In this document: in pieces, positions 51,487 to 60,691 of the stretch
How positions within the stretch are numbered: position 1 is the first letter of the stretch
Layout: each line of letters starts with the position of its first letter
Source of the DNA: CAZICM01 sp964537685
GTDB lineage: Bacteria; Myxococcota_A; Polyangia; Polyangiales; Polyangiaceae
NCBI GenBank assembly: GCA_964537685.1
Contig: CAZICM010000021.1
Location: 62,001 to 126,000 of the forward strand
Reading direction: 5' to 3'
Length of the DNA stretch: 64,000 nucleotides
Translations under genes and position numbers: made by a program
The notes under the pieces: generated by a model
What the model saw: only the letters and a program-made list of their open reading frames with translations
What the model was told of the DNA's origin: nothing
Databases searched by the model: none

Positions 51487-53732
51487 GACGGCATATTCAT
51501 TAAAATATCGCCGGCTCTTAGGCTGCGGATCGCAACGCCTCCGCGCGTGCGCACAGCCACGCGAAGGCGATCGTCTGGGCCCGCCGGCGCCCATTGCACA
51601 GATAGCCCTTGGCCAATGACCCCGCCATCGGCCTCCCAATGAGCGGACATCAGCGCGGAATCGCCCTCGAGCGCGACAGATATCATCGATTGGTCGTTGA
51701 GCGGCGATGCCTGAAGGTTCACCATGGGCGGCTGAAACAGAGGCATATCCTTGGTCCTGACACAATCGTCCGGCGAGCTGTCATCCCATTGATCGATAAG
51801 CGGAAGGCGCTTGCGATCGCCTGCGGAAGCTAGGATTTCATCGCGTTCGGTGGCCACTGCGCCCATACCTCCCTGGCCTCCCGCACCGGCATCGGGCGGC
51901 GGAGGATCGACCACCATACCGCCTCCGCCATCGGCCGGTAGAGGATCGACCACCATACCGCCTCCGCCATCGGCCGGTAGAGGATCGACTACCATACCGC
52001 CTCCGCCATCGGGCGGCGCCGGATCGACCACCGTGGACTCATCATCGCAGGAAGCGGCTAAAACAACGGCCGCGCCGAAGGCCAGCCCCCTCGCCATCAA
52101 TTTGAATTTAGGCGTCTTTTGAGGCTCTTTTTGAGGCAATTGCCTTTCGGCCACAAAGCGCTCCATATCGGCATAAGCCTGATCCAAAAGCGTATGAAGC
52201 CTGCGATCGGCGGCGGCAATTTCCAATCCAAGCCTTGCCGTCTTCTGTTCGATCCAATTCCAATCCGATAGAGATGATTCTTCCGCAAGAGATAATGCGC
52301 GCTCCAAGAAAGAGGCGGTATCGAGAGAGATTCTGCGGGTGAGTTCGCGGGCGCGCTGCGTCCACTGCCGCATGCCTTCGCCGGGATAAAAATATTCCAG
52401 CACTTTTGCTGCGTAACCCAAGCCCATATAGCGATTGGCGACGCCATTGGGCGCGAAATTGCGCTCGCGGAAGGCCGCGGAACATATGCGGAACAAAAGC
52501 TCGCTGCGCGGATCTTCAATCCGATAGTTAAATCCTAAATAACTGCCTCCTATATTCTGGCCCGCGCTAATTTCCTTGTGGAGTGCGGTTCCATAATAAG
52601 GTTCGGCCCGGCAGAAATTCACAGGATGATCGGCGTGTTCGCGGATGAATTCGATATTTTCGCGGATATCGGCGAGTTTGGCCTGGGGCTCGAAAATGAG
52701 CAGGTTATAGCAAACGAAAATGCCTGCCGATCGGCAAGCCGCCAGGGCTTCGCGCACCGCTTTTTGCTGCGTGCCGCGGATCAAATGCTCACCGCCTGCC
52801 TCCGATCCATTTTCCACGCCCACATACAATCGAATGACTCCAAAATCCGCAAGCTCTTGAGCGAGCTCTTTGGAAACCGTATCGGGCCTGCATTTACCGA
52901 CGATGGCGATATCGCCCACGCCATACTCATTTAATGCCTTTCGGATACGTGAAATACGGTTTAGAGATAGCGATTGGCGCGGCAGAAGGAAGTTATCGTC
53001 GTGAAAGCAAAAGATGCCTGTCCCCTTGGCTTGATGCCAAAGAAGCGCCATTTCGGCGGCGACATTCTCGGGGCTGCGCATACGGAGCATCTGGCCTCCG
53101 CCGTGCTCGCGCGCGTCGTTGTACACGGCAACAATCGAGCAGTAATTGCAGCTTCCCCAGCAGCCGCGGCTGCCCATGATGGGAATGAAAGGAATGCCCA
53201 TATGGCTCGTGTGGCCGCGGTAGCGCTTGGCGAAGGGAATCGAATCTAAATCTTCGATCAAGCGGCGGCCTTGTGTGCGCATGGCTTTTCCATCGTGTGA
53301 AAGCAGCGCCATTCCCGCGATTTGATGCAGATCTCCGCCTTGCGACAGCACATCCAAGAGCTCGGTAAAGGTTTCTTCGCCGTCATACAGAACGACAGAA
53401 TCGACTCCATGGCCTTTTTCAAGCACTTCGCGAAATGCAAGCGATGGGAACTGACCGCCGCAGGTGATATGTCCCCTGTACCCCGCATTTCGGAGCCCCT
53501 GCGCGACCATTAAAAATTCGGCCGCGCGGTGCTGAAATTGAATGCTGAGCCCGACCATATCGGGATTACGCTTGACGATCTTCGCGATGACCGCCGGGAT
53601 TTCGGACTCCCGGTTAAAGGGCACAATTTCGGGGGAATGCCCTTTGGATTCGGCGATCGCAGCTAAAATACCCAACGCGAGGTTTTCCTCGAGATTGGCG
53701 CCCACAAAGCTTATTCGCATTGGCGTGCCCAT
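51483..53732 (-). CDS. B12-binding radical SAM protein fused to lipobox and Pro/Asp/Gly repeats
   Basis: A 749-residue protein with an unusual build. The start at 53732 follows AAGGAG. Residues about 1-130 form a cobalamin-binding-type Rossmann domain without the DxHxxG motif. Next is a radical SAM domain with cluster motif GCWGSCNYC near 190 (CxxxCxxC) and a long C-terminal helical part to about 545. Then comes a sequence that looks like a lipoprotein signal peptide (KFKLMARGLAFGAAVVLAAS, Cys562), four repeats of VDPxPxDGGGGMV type (39-bp units) and a C-terminal beta-rich domain of about 120 residues. Radical SAM enzymes work in the cytoplasm, so how the C-terminal part is placed is unclear. 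A lost stop codon joining two genes, or a real fusion, are both possible. Confidence 0.82.
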   Translation of the reverse strand: MGTPMRISFVGANLEENLALGILAAIAESKGHSPEIVPFNRESEIPAVIAKIVKRNPDMVGLSIQFQHRAAEFLMVAQGLRNAGYRGHITCGGQFPSLAFREVLEKGHGVDSVVLYDGEETFTELLDVLSQGGDLHQIAGMALLSHDGKAMRTQGRRLIEDLDSIPFAKRYRGHTSHMGIPFIPIMGSRGCWGSCNYCSIVAVYNDAREHGGGQMLRMRSPENVAAEMALLWHQAKGTGIFCFHDDNFLLPRQSLSLNRISRIRKALNEYGVGDIAIVGKCRPDTVSKELAQELADFGVIRLYVGVENGSEAGGEHLIRGTQQKAVREALAACRSAGIFVCYNLLIFEPQAKLADIRENIEFIREHADHPVNFCRAEPYYGTALHKEISAGQNIGGSYLGFNYRIEDPRSELLFRICSAAFRERNFAPNGVANRYMGLGYAAKVLEYFYPGEGMRQWTQRARELTRRISLDTASFLERALSLAEESSLSDWNWIEQKTARLGLEIAAADRRLHTLLDQAYADMERFVAERQLPQKEPQKTPKFKLMARGLAFGAAVVLAASCDDESTVVDPAPPDGGGGMVVDPLPADGGGGMVVDPLPADGGGGMVVDPPPPDAGAGGQGGMGAVATERDEILASAGDRKRLPLIDQWDDSSPDDCVRTKDMPLFQPPMVNLQASPLNDQSMISVALEGDSALMSAHWEADGGVIGQGLSVQWAPAGPDDRLRVAVRTRGGVAIRSLRAGDILMNMPS
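51886..52042 (-). repeat. 39-bp tandem repeat coding MVVDPLPADGGGG
   Basis: GGATCGAC recurs at 51904, 51943, 51982 and 52021, a period of exactly 39 bp. It codes for 13 residues with core MVVDPLPADGGGG; the outer units read DPPPPD and DPAPPD. The three inner copies differ by only a few bases. Confidence 0.9.
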
Positions 53733-53886
53733 ATTGGTTCTCCTTGCCCCGCTATGCATTAGATCATAAATGCACCGAAAATGGGCACGCCATTTCACTC
53801 GAATATTGTTAAAATATTATCGTATCGTAATGTTATTTTTCTACGCTTGAAAACAAGATATTTGAGGATTCATTCAATGAAAATGA

Positions 53887-54759
53887 TCAAACAATCGGTG
53901 CAATTCCGAGCAATTGATGAAGTTCGGCTACGTCCTCGGGTTTTAATCCCAAGGTTGGAGGCAGACCTTTGATATAAGCTTTTTCGGTATCTGAATCGGT
54001 GCCCGCGGCGAGGAGCGAAACGGCATAGAATTGCTTGGCGACTTCGCGGGAGCGAATTTGGCCCAAGAGCGCATAAGGAGGCTGGGGCGCGTCCAATTCG
54101 CGGGCCAAGGCTTGCTGTTCTGCTGGACCGAGACCCGATTTAGCCAAGCGTTCAAGAATGCGGGCGCGTTCATTTTGATCGATTTGGCCGTCCATATTGG
54201 CGGCGGTTACCATGGCGCGCACTAAAAGCAATGCGTCGGCATAATCATCGGATGTTGAAGGTCCTGCTGGAGGCCCCGCTTGCGCGGGGAATGAAGGAGC
54301 GGGCGCGGCGGGCACAGCGGGCGCGGCATACAATGGAACGGCGGGCGCCGATCCAGCGGGCGCCAAAGGAGCTCCCCAACTCGACGGATCGTTATGATAG
54401 GTGGGCACGCCATAATTGGATACTCCATAAGGCTGGGCAGCGGACATCGCGGGCGGCTGAGCAGGCGAGGACGATCCAAATAAATTATCGAAAAATCCAG
54501 GCGCGCCTTGAGGTGCAGGCGCTGCTCCCGGCATCCCCGGCGCGGCAGGCTGTTTAAAATGCTGATAGGCCATATACGCAAGGCCCCCTGCAGCGGCGAC
54601 CCCCGCGGCGCCGATAAGCATTTTTCCAGCCGAACCGCCGGGCAAATCGCCCAGCAGCCCTTGAGAATCATTGGACATCCGGCGCCTCGATGAATGAAAA
54701 CCTCCGCTTTCCACGCCGTCAGAGATTAAAGCGCCAAGTATTTTTTGTGCGTCAAACAT
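53887..54759 (-). CDS. DUF533 (YebE-like, TerB-related) membrane protein
   Basis: A 290-residue protein. A short N-terminus (FDAQKILGALISDGVESGG) typical of DUF533 is followed by one hydrophobic Gly/Ala segment (about 45-65, MLIGAAGVAAAGGLAYMAY). A Pro/Ala/Gly linker of about 90 residues leads to a C-terminal helical TerB-like domain (about 170-285: LLLVRAMVTAANMDGQIDQN, then LGLKPEDVAELHQLL). TerB-like domains bind divalent metals through acidic helices; the MDGQIDQNE segment fits. Role unknown, probably at the inner membrane. The linker is much longer than in E. coli YebE. Confidence 0.8.
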   Translation of the reverse strand: MFDAQKILGALISDGVESGGFHSSRRRMSNDSQGLLGDLPGGSAGKMLIGAAGVAAAGGLAYMAYQHFKQPAAPGMPGAAPAPQGAPGFFDNLFGSSSPAQPPAMSAAQPYGVSNYGVPTYHNDPSSWGAPLAPAGSAPAVPLYAAPAVPAAPAPSFPAQAGPPAGPSTSDDYADALLLVRAMVTAANMDGQIDQNERARILERLAKSGLGPAEQQALARELDAPQPPYALLGQIRSREVAKQFYAVSLLAAGTDSDTEKAYIKGLPPTLGLKPEDVAELHQLLGIAPIV

Positions 54760-54801
54760 GGTTTGGATGTTCTCAAGAGAAGATGCATTCTATCAAGCGT
54801 T

Positions 54802-56334
54802 TTAATCATCGCCGACAAGCGTGGAGTGCCTGCCTTCAAGAGCGCTGGGAAAGCGGCGAATCATCTCAATCAACAAGAGCATGCCGGGAATGGCAACGAG
54901 GGTGGAGAGGACGAAGAAGCGTACCCAGCCTATTTGTTCGGCAATCCCGCCCATCGGTGATACCAGCACCGTGCGGCCGACGGCGGCCAGGGATGAAAAC
55001 AAGGCATAGTGTGTTGCTGTAAAGGCGATATTGCAGAGGCCGGATAAATAGGCGACAAAGGCTGCGGAGGCCAATCCTCCCGTAAAGTTTTCAATGCCTA
55101 TGGTCGCATAGAGCCATTGGATATCGGCACCTTTATGGGCTTGCCAGGCGAACATCAAATTGGAGAGCATTTGGAGAATGCCTGAAATAACAAGGCTTTT
55201 ACGTATTCCCGTCCTCATGACGAGCGAGCCTCCGACGGCAATTCCGGCGAGCGATGCGATAAGGCCAAATACTTTGGTGACGGCGGCGACTTGAAGCTTT
55301 GTAAAGCCAATGCGGAGATAGAATGCCATAGCCATGCTGCCGAGCGTGGCGTCGCCGAGCTTGTAGAGAACGATAAAGAGCAGGATCAGCGCCCATCCCT
55401 TTCGGGCGGCGATATCAATAAAAGGCTTTTTAATAGCGTCTCCCAGCCATTCATAGAGGGCGGCATAGCGGGAGCCGGTGGCGGCGATTGAAGGCGAAGG
55501 CAATAGGGCAACGATAACCACGGGAGCGGCGGCGGCGGCGGCTGTGGCGATAATATTGGGCGCCCATTTGGGCAGCCGGAGCCAGGGTAAGAGGGTATCC
55601 CGGACCAAGAAAAATAGGGCGATGGCGGCCGCGGATAGACCGAGGATAAAGGCGAAGCGCAAGGCAATGGAAGCTTTTTTTGATGAAGATTCAAGCGCCG
55701 CAGAAGCTTTCTCAAAGGGCTCGCTTCCCCATAAGACGGCCAGCATACCCAAGCCCATAGCGCCGGACATAACGAGATAGGCGGCCTCCCATGAAAAAAA
55801 TTCTGCCATCAAGAGCGCTCCCGCGCCCGAGCTCAGCATTCCAAGCCTATAGCCATACTGTGTCATCGCAGCGCCGGCGCCCTGCTGAGATACATCGAGC
55901 AGCTCGATGCGGTAGGCATCGATAACAATATCTTGGCTTGCCGATAAAAAGGCGACGAGCACGGCGGCCGCGGCGGTGAGCACGGGCGATTGGGCAGGGA
56001 CAACAAAACCCATCCACGCAATGGCCACAAGCAATGCGGCTTGAAAAAAAAGCATCCAGCCGCGCCTTCTGCCCAGCCTTGAAAAAGCAAAGGGTGCGGG
56101 CGTGCGATCGATCATCGGTGCCCACAAAAACTTTAGGCTGTAGGACACGCCGACGAGGGTAAAGAAGCCGATTGTGCCTAAATCGACGCCGGATTCGGTC
56201 AGCCTGGCCTGAAGCGTCGCTCCCGTGAGCGCGAGCGGCAAACCGCTGGAAAAGCCTAATAAGAGCGTGATCACCAGCCGCTTTTCCGCGTAAACTGTAA
56301 AGGCTTCGGAGAAACTTCGCGCCGCTTGAGCCAT
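54802..56334 (-). CDS. ampG: AmpG-family muropeptide permease
   Basis: A 510-residue inner-membrane MFS transporter with 12 or more hydrophobic segments. The AmpG hallmark GFSSGLPLALTGATLQA opens the first helix, followed by IGFFTLVGVSYSLKFLWAPM and DRTPAPF. Such permeases import anhydro-muropeptides for cell-wall recycling. I use the ATG at 56334; an earlier start at 56373 would add 13 codons. It is encoded 53 bases after the histidine kinase on the same strand, so both may be one unit. No recycling amidase gene is nearby. Confidence 0.87.
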   Translation of the reverse strand: MAQAARSFSEAFTVYAEKRLVITLLLGFSSGLPLALTGATLQARLTESGVDLGTIGFFTLVGVSYSLKFLWAPMIDRTPAPFAFSRLGRRRGWMLFFQAALLVAIAWMGFVVPAQSPVLTAAAAVLVAFLSASQDIVIDAYRIELLDVSQQGAGAAMTQYGYRLGMLSSGAGALLMAEFFSWEAAYLVMSGAMGLGMLAVLWGSEPFEKASAALESSSKKASIALRFAFILGLSAAAIALFFLVRDTLLPWLRLPKWAPNIIATAAAAAAPVVIVALLPSPSIAATGSRYAALYEWLGDAIKKPFIDIAARKGWALILLFIVLYKLGDATLGSMAMAFYLRIGFTKLQVAAVTKVFGLIASLAGIAVGGSLVMRTGIRKSLVISGILQMLSNLMFAWQAHKGADIQWLYATIGIENFTGGLASAAFVAYLSGLCNIAFTATHYALFSSLAAVGRTVLVSPMGGIAEQIGWVRFFVLSTLVAIPGMLLLIEMIRRFPSALEGRHSTLVGDD

Positions 56335-56387
56335 AAGGGCACCCTGGTAATGGATATTGGGGCGCCCGGCCAAACAATTGATGAGAA

Positions 56388-57743
56388 TTAATCGCTGGAC
56401 AGGGGTTCTGGGACTTCTTGTTCGCGGGCGGGCAGCAGAACGGTGAAACGGCTGCCCCGTCCAAAATCGCTTTCGGCATGCACCGTGCCGCCTTGAAGTT
56501 CGCAGAGCCGGGCCACCAAGGTCAGCCCCAGGCCCGTTCCTTCAAATTGGCGGGAGAGACCACCGCTGCCTTGAACAAAGGGTTCAAAGAGCAATTGCAT
56601 TTGGCTGGGCGCAATCCCGATACCCGTATCCCAAACGGTCATCGATACCAAGTTCGCAAGATGCCCTGCCGAAACCAATAACCCGACACTTCCCCCCGAA
56701 GGTGTGAATTTCACTGCGTTATTAAGCAAGTGCAACAAAATCTGGCGGATGCGCTTTCCTTCGCCATATACCAATGTCACGCCTTCTTCGATAAATAGCT
56801 CGAGATAAATATTTTTCTTGTCGGCCGCCGGCTGAATCGTGCGGATAACCGTCCTGCAAATATCGTTGATGTTCACAAGTTCTGGCCTAAATTCCATTTT
56901 GCCGACAACTATTTTCGATAAATCGAGCAGATCGTTGATCAAAGCCAGCAAATGCTCGCCCCGGCCCGAAATGGAGGATACCCAGTTCCGCTGTTCCACG
57001 GATAGATTACTACCCGCACAGTCTTGTAACAGCTCGGCCATACCTAAAATCGTATTCAAAGGCGTGCGCAGTTCATGGCCCAGTATAGCCAGAATTTCAT
57101 CCTTCATCCGGGAGCTCTTTTGAAGCTCGCTATGAAGTGCGGATAATACCTTGCGGCTGTGGCGCTGTTCCTCCTCAATCTGCTTGCGGGCCGAAATATC
57201 CCGGCATGAGCATATCAAGTCACCGTATTGGGTTTTGGTCAGGCTAATCTCAACATCGAACGGCGCGCCATCCTTGCGCATACCCACGGCCTCGCCCCGG
57301 TAATGCCCTTTCGCTAGCACATCGGCCAGCGCGAGACGCTCGAGGCGCTCTTGTTCTTCCGGAGAATAAAGCTCGCGCCAAGCCTTACCCAAAAGCTCCT
57401 CGGGCTCATACCCATACATACGGGCGTGTTCGCGGTTCATATACACAAAGGTTTCGCCGTCCAAGATGGCTAATCCATCCATACTGGCATCGATAGCCGC
57501 AATAAAGCGCCGGACTTGTGCGGGCTCGCTCCGAACCATTTCAGGAACCGCGCGAAGACGCCATGACGAAGGCGGCGGAACACTCTTACCTGGTGGAGGC
57601 ACCGTTTTCGTGGCAGGCGGATTGGTTTTCGTTGCAGGAGGCACCGTTTTATGAATGGGCTGCGCCTGAGAGACCTCATTCCCCTGCTCTTCCATTGCCT
57701 CATCGCCGTTCATTACCGTGTTCTTGAGCACATTAGGCCGCAT
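56388..57743 (-). CDS. PAS-domain sensor histidine kinase
   Basis: A 451-residue soluble kinase. I take the ATG at 57743, which has GGAG seven bases upstream; in-frame starts at 57773 or 57785 lack one. A low-complexity Pro/Thr/Lys region (about 30-60) contains three PPATKT-like units. A PAS domain follows (about 80-195: ASMDGLAILDGETFVYMNRE, YGYEPEELLGKAWRELY). The dimerisation domain has the phosphorylated His in LGHELRTPLN, and the ATPase domain (about 315-440) has LLNNAVKFTP, WDTGIGIAPS and GTGLGLTLV. No receiver domain or partner response regulator is adjacent, so it is an orphan kinase, as is frequent in Myxococcota. Confidence 0.88.
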   Translation of the reverse strand: MRPNVLKNTVMNGDEAMEEQGNEVSQAQPIHKTVPPATKTNPPATKTVPPPGKSVPPPSSWRLRAVPEMVRSEPAQVRRFIAAIDASMDGLAILDGETFVYMNREHARMYGYEPEELLGKAWRELYSPEEQERLERLALADVLAKGHYRGEAVGMRKDGAPFDVEISLTKTQYGDLICSCRDISARKQIEEEQRHSRKVLSALHSELQKSSRMKDEILAILGHELRTPLNTILGMAELLQDCAGSNLSVEQRNWVSSISGRGEHLLALINDLLDLSKIVVGKMEFRPELVNINDICRTVIRTIQPAADKKNIYLELFIEEGVTLVYGEGKRIRQILLHLLNNAVKFTPSGGSVGLLVSAGHLANLVSMTVWDTGIGIAPSQMQLLFEPFVQGSGGLSRQFEGTGLGLTLVARLCELQGGTVHAESDFGRGSRFTVLLPAREQEVPEPLSSD

Positions 57744-58099
57744 ATGATTCTCCATTGCTTCATCGCTGATCATATTGCATAACAATTCAAATAAAATGAC
57801 CGACCGTTGAGTTTTCTGCTGAATTTGAGTTATTCGCAGAAGATCGATAGATGCCGTCGGTCATTGAAGTGTTCGCGCTTTACGTGTCCTGAGCTTTCGT
57901 TACGCAAAGGGAAGGCCAATCCTCCCCTAGGGTCATTTCGGTGTCATAAAATCCGCTCCCCAACCTAAAAACACCCCGCCAAAAAAAACTTCGGCTCGGG
58001 TATGAATTGAGCGCGCCTCATCGCGTCCAACGCGAGTTCCGGCTCTTGCCCGCTAGCCCTTCCCTCCGGGCATGACCCAAAGATTCAGGAGACACCGCT
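57744..58099. other. Divergent intergenic region with inverted repeat
   Basis: About 350 bases between the histidine kinase and the secreted-protein gene. It holds a perfect 10-bp inverted repeat AATGACCGAC (57795-57804) and GTCGGTCATT (57856-57865), separated by 51 bases, and a small hairpin TCGCGT-CCA-ACGCGA near 58020-58035. The long repeat could be two binding half-sites, or ends of a small mobile remnant. No gene was found. Confidence 0.5.
57795..57865. promoter_or_regulatory. 10-bp inverted repeat flanking 51 bp
   Basis: AATGACCGAC and its exact reverse complement GTCGGTCATT lie 52 and 113 bases upstream of the chosen histidine kinase start. This spacing suits two regulator half-sites bending DNA, or the ends of a short element. 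Nothing in the 51 bases between them looks coding. Confidence 0.35.
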
Positions 58100-58606
58100 G
58101 TGAAAACGCAACGTTCGCTCAATAAAGTCGCTTTCTTTGGTCTTGTTCTCGCTTCAGCCTTCGCTTCCCTCACGCTGTGGCAGAGCCCTCAGAGCCAAGC
58201 CGCCGAGCCTTCAAAACAGCCGGATGCGATGGCTCCCGCCGCAAGCGCAAAACACGATAAAGACAGCTACATCGTCGAAATCAAAAGCAGCAGCACAGCC
58301 AAAGCCGGCCAAGATAGCTCCGTTGAAATCACCATCGAGGCCAAGGGCGACTATCACATCAACGCCAAGTATCCGCTGAAGTTCAAGGTGAAGGATCCGG
58401 CCCCCGCAGGCGTGAGCTTTGCCAAGGCCGTCATCAAGCGCGAAGACGGCAAATTCGAAGATAAAAAAGGATCGCTGCCCGTTTCATTCCGCGCGGAGAA
58501 ATCAGGCAAAACGACGATTGAAGGCACCTTGTCCTTCAGCGTGTGCAGCGATGCCAATTGCGTGATGGATAAGATCGAACTCGCCGTCGATGTTGACGTG
58601 AAATAA
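58100..58606 (+). CDS. Secreted DsbD-N-like protein
   Basis: A 168-residue exported protein. The GTG at 58100 has AGGAGA eight bases upstream. A signal peptide (about 1-35, ending SQAAE) precedes an Ala/Lys linker and an immunoglobulin-like domain (about 55-168: GDYHINAKYPLKFKVKDPAP, then TIEGTLSFSVCSDANCVMDK). The CSDANC pair near the C-terminus recalls the disulphide site of the DsbD N-terminal domain, which passes electrons in the periplasm. The family match is weak; a simple Cys-stabilised Ig domain is also possible. It is a single gene, 45 bases before the TPR gene. Confidence 0.65.
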   Translation: MKTQRSLNKVAFFGLVLASAFASLTLWQSPQSQAAEPSKQPDAMAPAASAKHDKDSYIVEIKSSSTAKAGQDSSVEITIEAKGDYHINAKYPLKFKVKDPAPAGVSFAKAVIKREDGKFEDKKGSLPVSFRAEKSGKTTIEGTLSFSVCSDANCVMDKIELAVDVDVK

Positions 58607-58651
58607 TTCTTTCATTGACTCGCCCATCAAATCGCGCTGGCATCCCGCGCG

Positions 58652-60691
58652 ATGACAGTCCTTCCCACATTTTTCGCCGCAAAACAGCTTACAGAACGCT
58701 TGCGCGGTTTTGACCTCGGCGACGATCCCGAACAACTCAGCCACTGCGAGAGCCTTGCGCTGGCGGATGAGCTCTCCGATGCGGGCTTTCAATTTCTAGG
58801 TGTGCTCCGCTATCGGGCGCAGCGTTTTGAGGACGCGGCGTCGGCGTTTCTGCGGGCTTCGGAAATGCCAGATTTCGCGCTTACAGGCTTGTTTTTAGCG
58901 GCCTGCGCTCAGATGCGCGCGGGGCAGGCAGAGAAAGCGCTCAACCTCTTGAATGCTTTGCTCGAGCATGAAGACATCGAGAGCGAGAAGGACATTTCGG
59001 TATCGGGCGTGCACTTTGCGCGGGGCGATGCGCTCTGGCTCAAAGGAAGCCTGGATGAAGCCGAAGAGGCTTACCGCACAGGCTTGAACGCCGAACCGCT
59101 TGCGGAAGCGTGGCTCGATGTCGCGCGCCTCCTCGAGCACAAAGGCAAGAGCAAAGAGGCCCTGAAGGCGGTGAAGAAAGCCATCGAGGCCGATGAGAAC
59201 ATGGCGGACGCGCATTATTTTAGAGCCGTCCTTCTCGCCCAGAAGCGAGAAATCCCAGGTGCTCTGGAGGCACTCGAGAAAGCTTGTTCGCTCGATGCTG
59301 AAGCGAAAGAGCGCGCGCGCGGCGATGCGCGTTTCGATCCAATCCGGCAGGACAGCCGCTTTCAAGACAAAATCAAAACGCCCGATGCGCCCGATCTCGG
59401 CTGGTTGAAAGCCTTTCCGGCAATCTTTGCCATGCTCGGCGATCCAAAGCTGGCCGGGCTCGGCATCTCCTTCGTCTCGGAGGAAGACGCGCAGCAAGGC
59501 GGAGAAGCGCTGATTGAGCATTACGCGGGCACTTGGCATCTGGGCATCTTGTGGACCGACGAGCTGTGGAAGTCCTGCCAATCGCTTTCTCAAGGCAAGC
59601 GCCTTCTCGCCCGCGGCCCCACATCCCGCGACCTCAATGGCTCGGAAACCGAATCCCAGGTGTATTTCGATCCGAGCGCTCCCGATCGGCTCTACTTCGC
59701 CCCTTCGTTTGAAGTGCCGCCCATCTTTTGGATTTCTGTGCCTGCCAATGCGGAAGCGCTGCACGAAGCCGTGTCCGAATTTTTTCCTGTCCGGCGCATT
59801 CCCAAGCTTGGCCTTCCCCGTGTGCGCAGAGCTTTTATGGGATATCAAAGCCAATTGGTCGTACCCAATCCCTACACGGGCGAATTGGAGCAGGCAGGGC
59901 CGCACGAACTCGATCGCCATTTCGCGTTTAGCCCCTTTGCCGATTCATTCGTATGGGGCAGCGCCCAGCCCGATGACCCTTGGCCCGAACGCATTCCTCC
60001 GCAGGCAGGCTATTCGATCAAAATTGTTTCATATTCGAGAAAAATGCGCGAACAGCGCAAGGGCGCGACCGCCCGATTTACCCGGCGCACTTTGTTTTCG
60101 CGCTCTCAGCTCACGATAGAAATTCACCGCGGCGGCCTTTATGTGTGGGAAATTCGCTTCCGGCCCAGCAAGCACCAAGCCGTCATGGAACAATTCAATC
60201 AGCAATTTGGAACTAGCTATCCAATTGATCTGCCTTTTGATGTCATTGGGGCGCTGATGGGTTTTGATTTTGCGCTGCCTGAATGGCTGGAAGAGCGGCT
60301 GGCCCAGCAGGCCGATCCAGGTCAAATCGCCGCATATCTTCAAGTTATCGCCGCGACCCGCCATTGCGATTTAAGCGTTACCGACCTTTTGCAGAAATAC
60401 ACCAGCCACGAAGCCATTCAGGTGCGCGCTTCCATCGCCAATGTCGCAATCCAATATAATTGGGAGTTCTTACTCGAAAATATGGGCACCCAAGAGACAT
60501 CCCCTGAACTCCTTGAATTTATCGATCAAGTGCTCGGCGATGGCATTGCTCCCCAGAAATTCAATGAATTGGGCGAACCCATCGAAGGAGATGACGACGG
60601 CGAGGATGAAGAAGGGGATGAGGAAGACGACGACGAATTTGACGAAGAATTCGATGAAAATGAAGACGAAAATGAAGAGGAGCCGTCATGA
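58652..60691 (+). CDS. TPR protein with acidic C-terminal tail
   Basis: A 679-residue soluble protein. The N-terminal third (about 35-235) has TPR repeats (LGVLRYRAQRFEDAASAFLR, DALWLKGSLDEAEEAYRTGL, VARLLEHKGKSKEALKAVKK, RAVLLAQKREIPGALEALEK). A large region without known motif follows (about 245-640), containing a low-similarity domain with many Trp/Phe. The C-terminal 35 residues are almost entirely Asp/Glu. It overlaps the next gene by ATGA, so both products probably work together. I do not recognise the family; the tail could bind basic partners or calcium. Confidence 0.75.
   Translation: MTVLPTFFAAKQLTERLRGFDLGDDPEQLSHCESLALADELSDAGFQFLGVLRYRAQRFEDAASAFLRASEMPDFALTGLFLAACAQMRAGQAEKALNLLNALLEHEDIESEKDISVSGVHFARGDALWLKGSLDEAEEAYRTGLNAEPLAEAWLDVARLLEHKGKSKEALKAVKKAIEADENMADAHYFRAVLLAQKREIPGALEALEKACSLDAEAKERARGDARFDPIRQDSRFQDKIKTPDAPDLGWLKAFPAIFAMLGDPKLAGLGISFVSEEDAQQGGEALIEHYAGTWHLGILWTDELWKSCQSLSQGKRLLARGPTSRDLNGSETESQVYFDPSAPDRLYFAPSFEVPPIFWISVPANAEALHEAVSEFFPVRRIPKLGLPRVRRAFMGYQSQLVVPNPYTGELEQAGPHELDRHFAFSPFADSFVWGSAQPDDPWPERIPPQAGYSIKIVSYSRKMREQRKGATARFTRRTLFSRSQLTIEIHRGGLYVWEIRFRPSKHQAVMEQFNQQFGTSYPIDLPFDVIGALMGFDFALPEWLEERLAQQADPGQIAAYLQVIAATRHCDLSVTDLLQKYTSHEAIQVRASIANVAIQYNWEFLLENMGTQETSPELLEFIDQVLGDGIAPQKFNELGEPIEGDDDGEDEEGDEEDDDEFDEEFDENEDENEEEPS

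Noticed and set aside
58895..59920. Minus-strand ORF of 341 codons opposite the TPR gene
   Set aside because: Shadow of the plus-strand TPR coding frame; no domain or start site.
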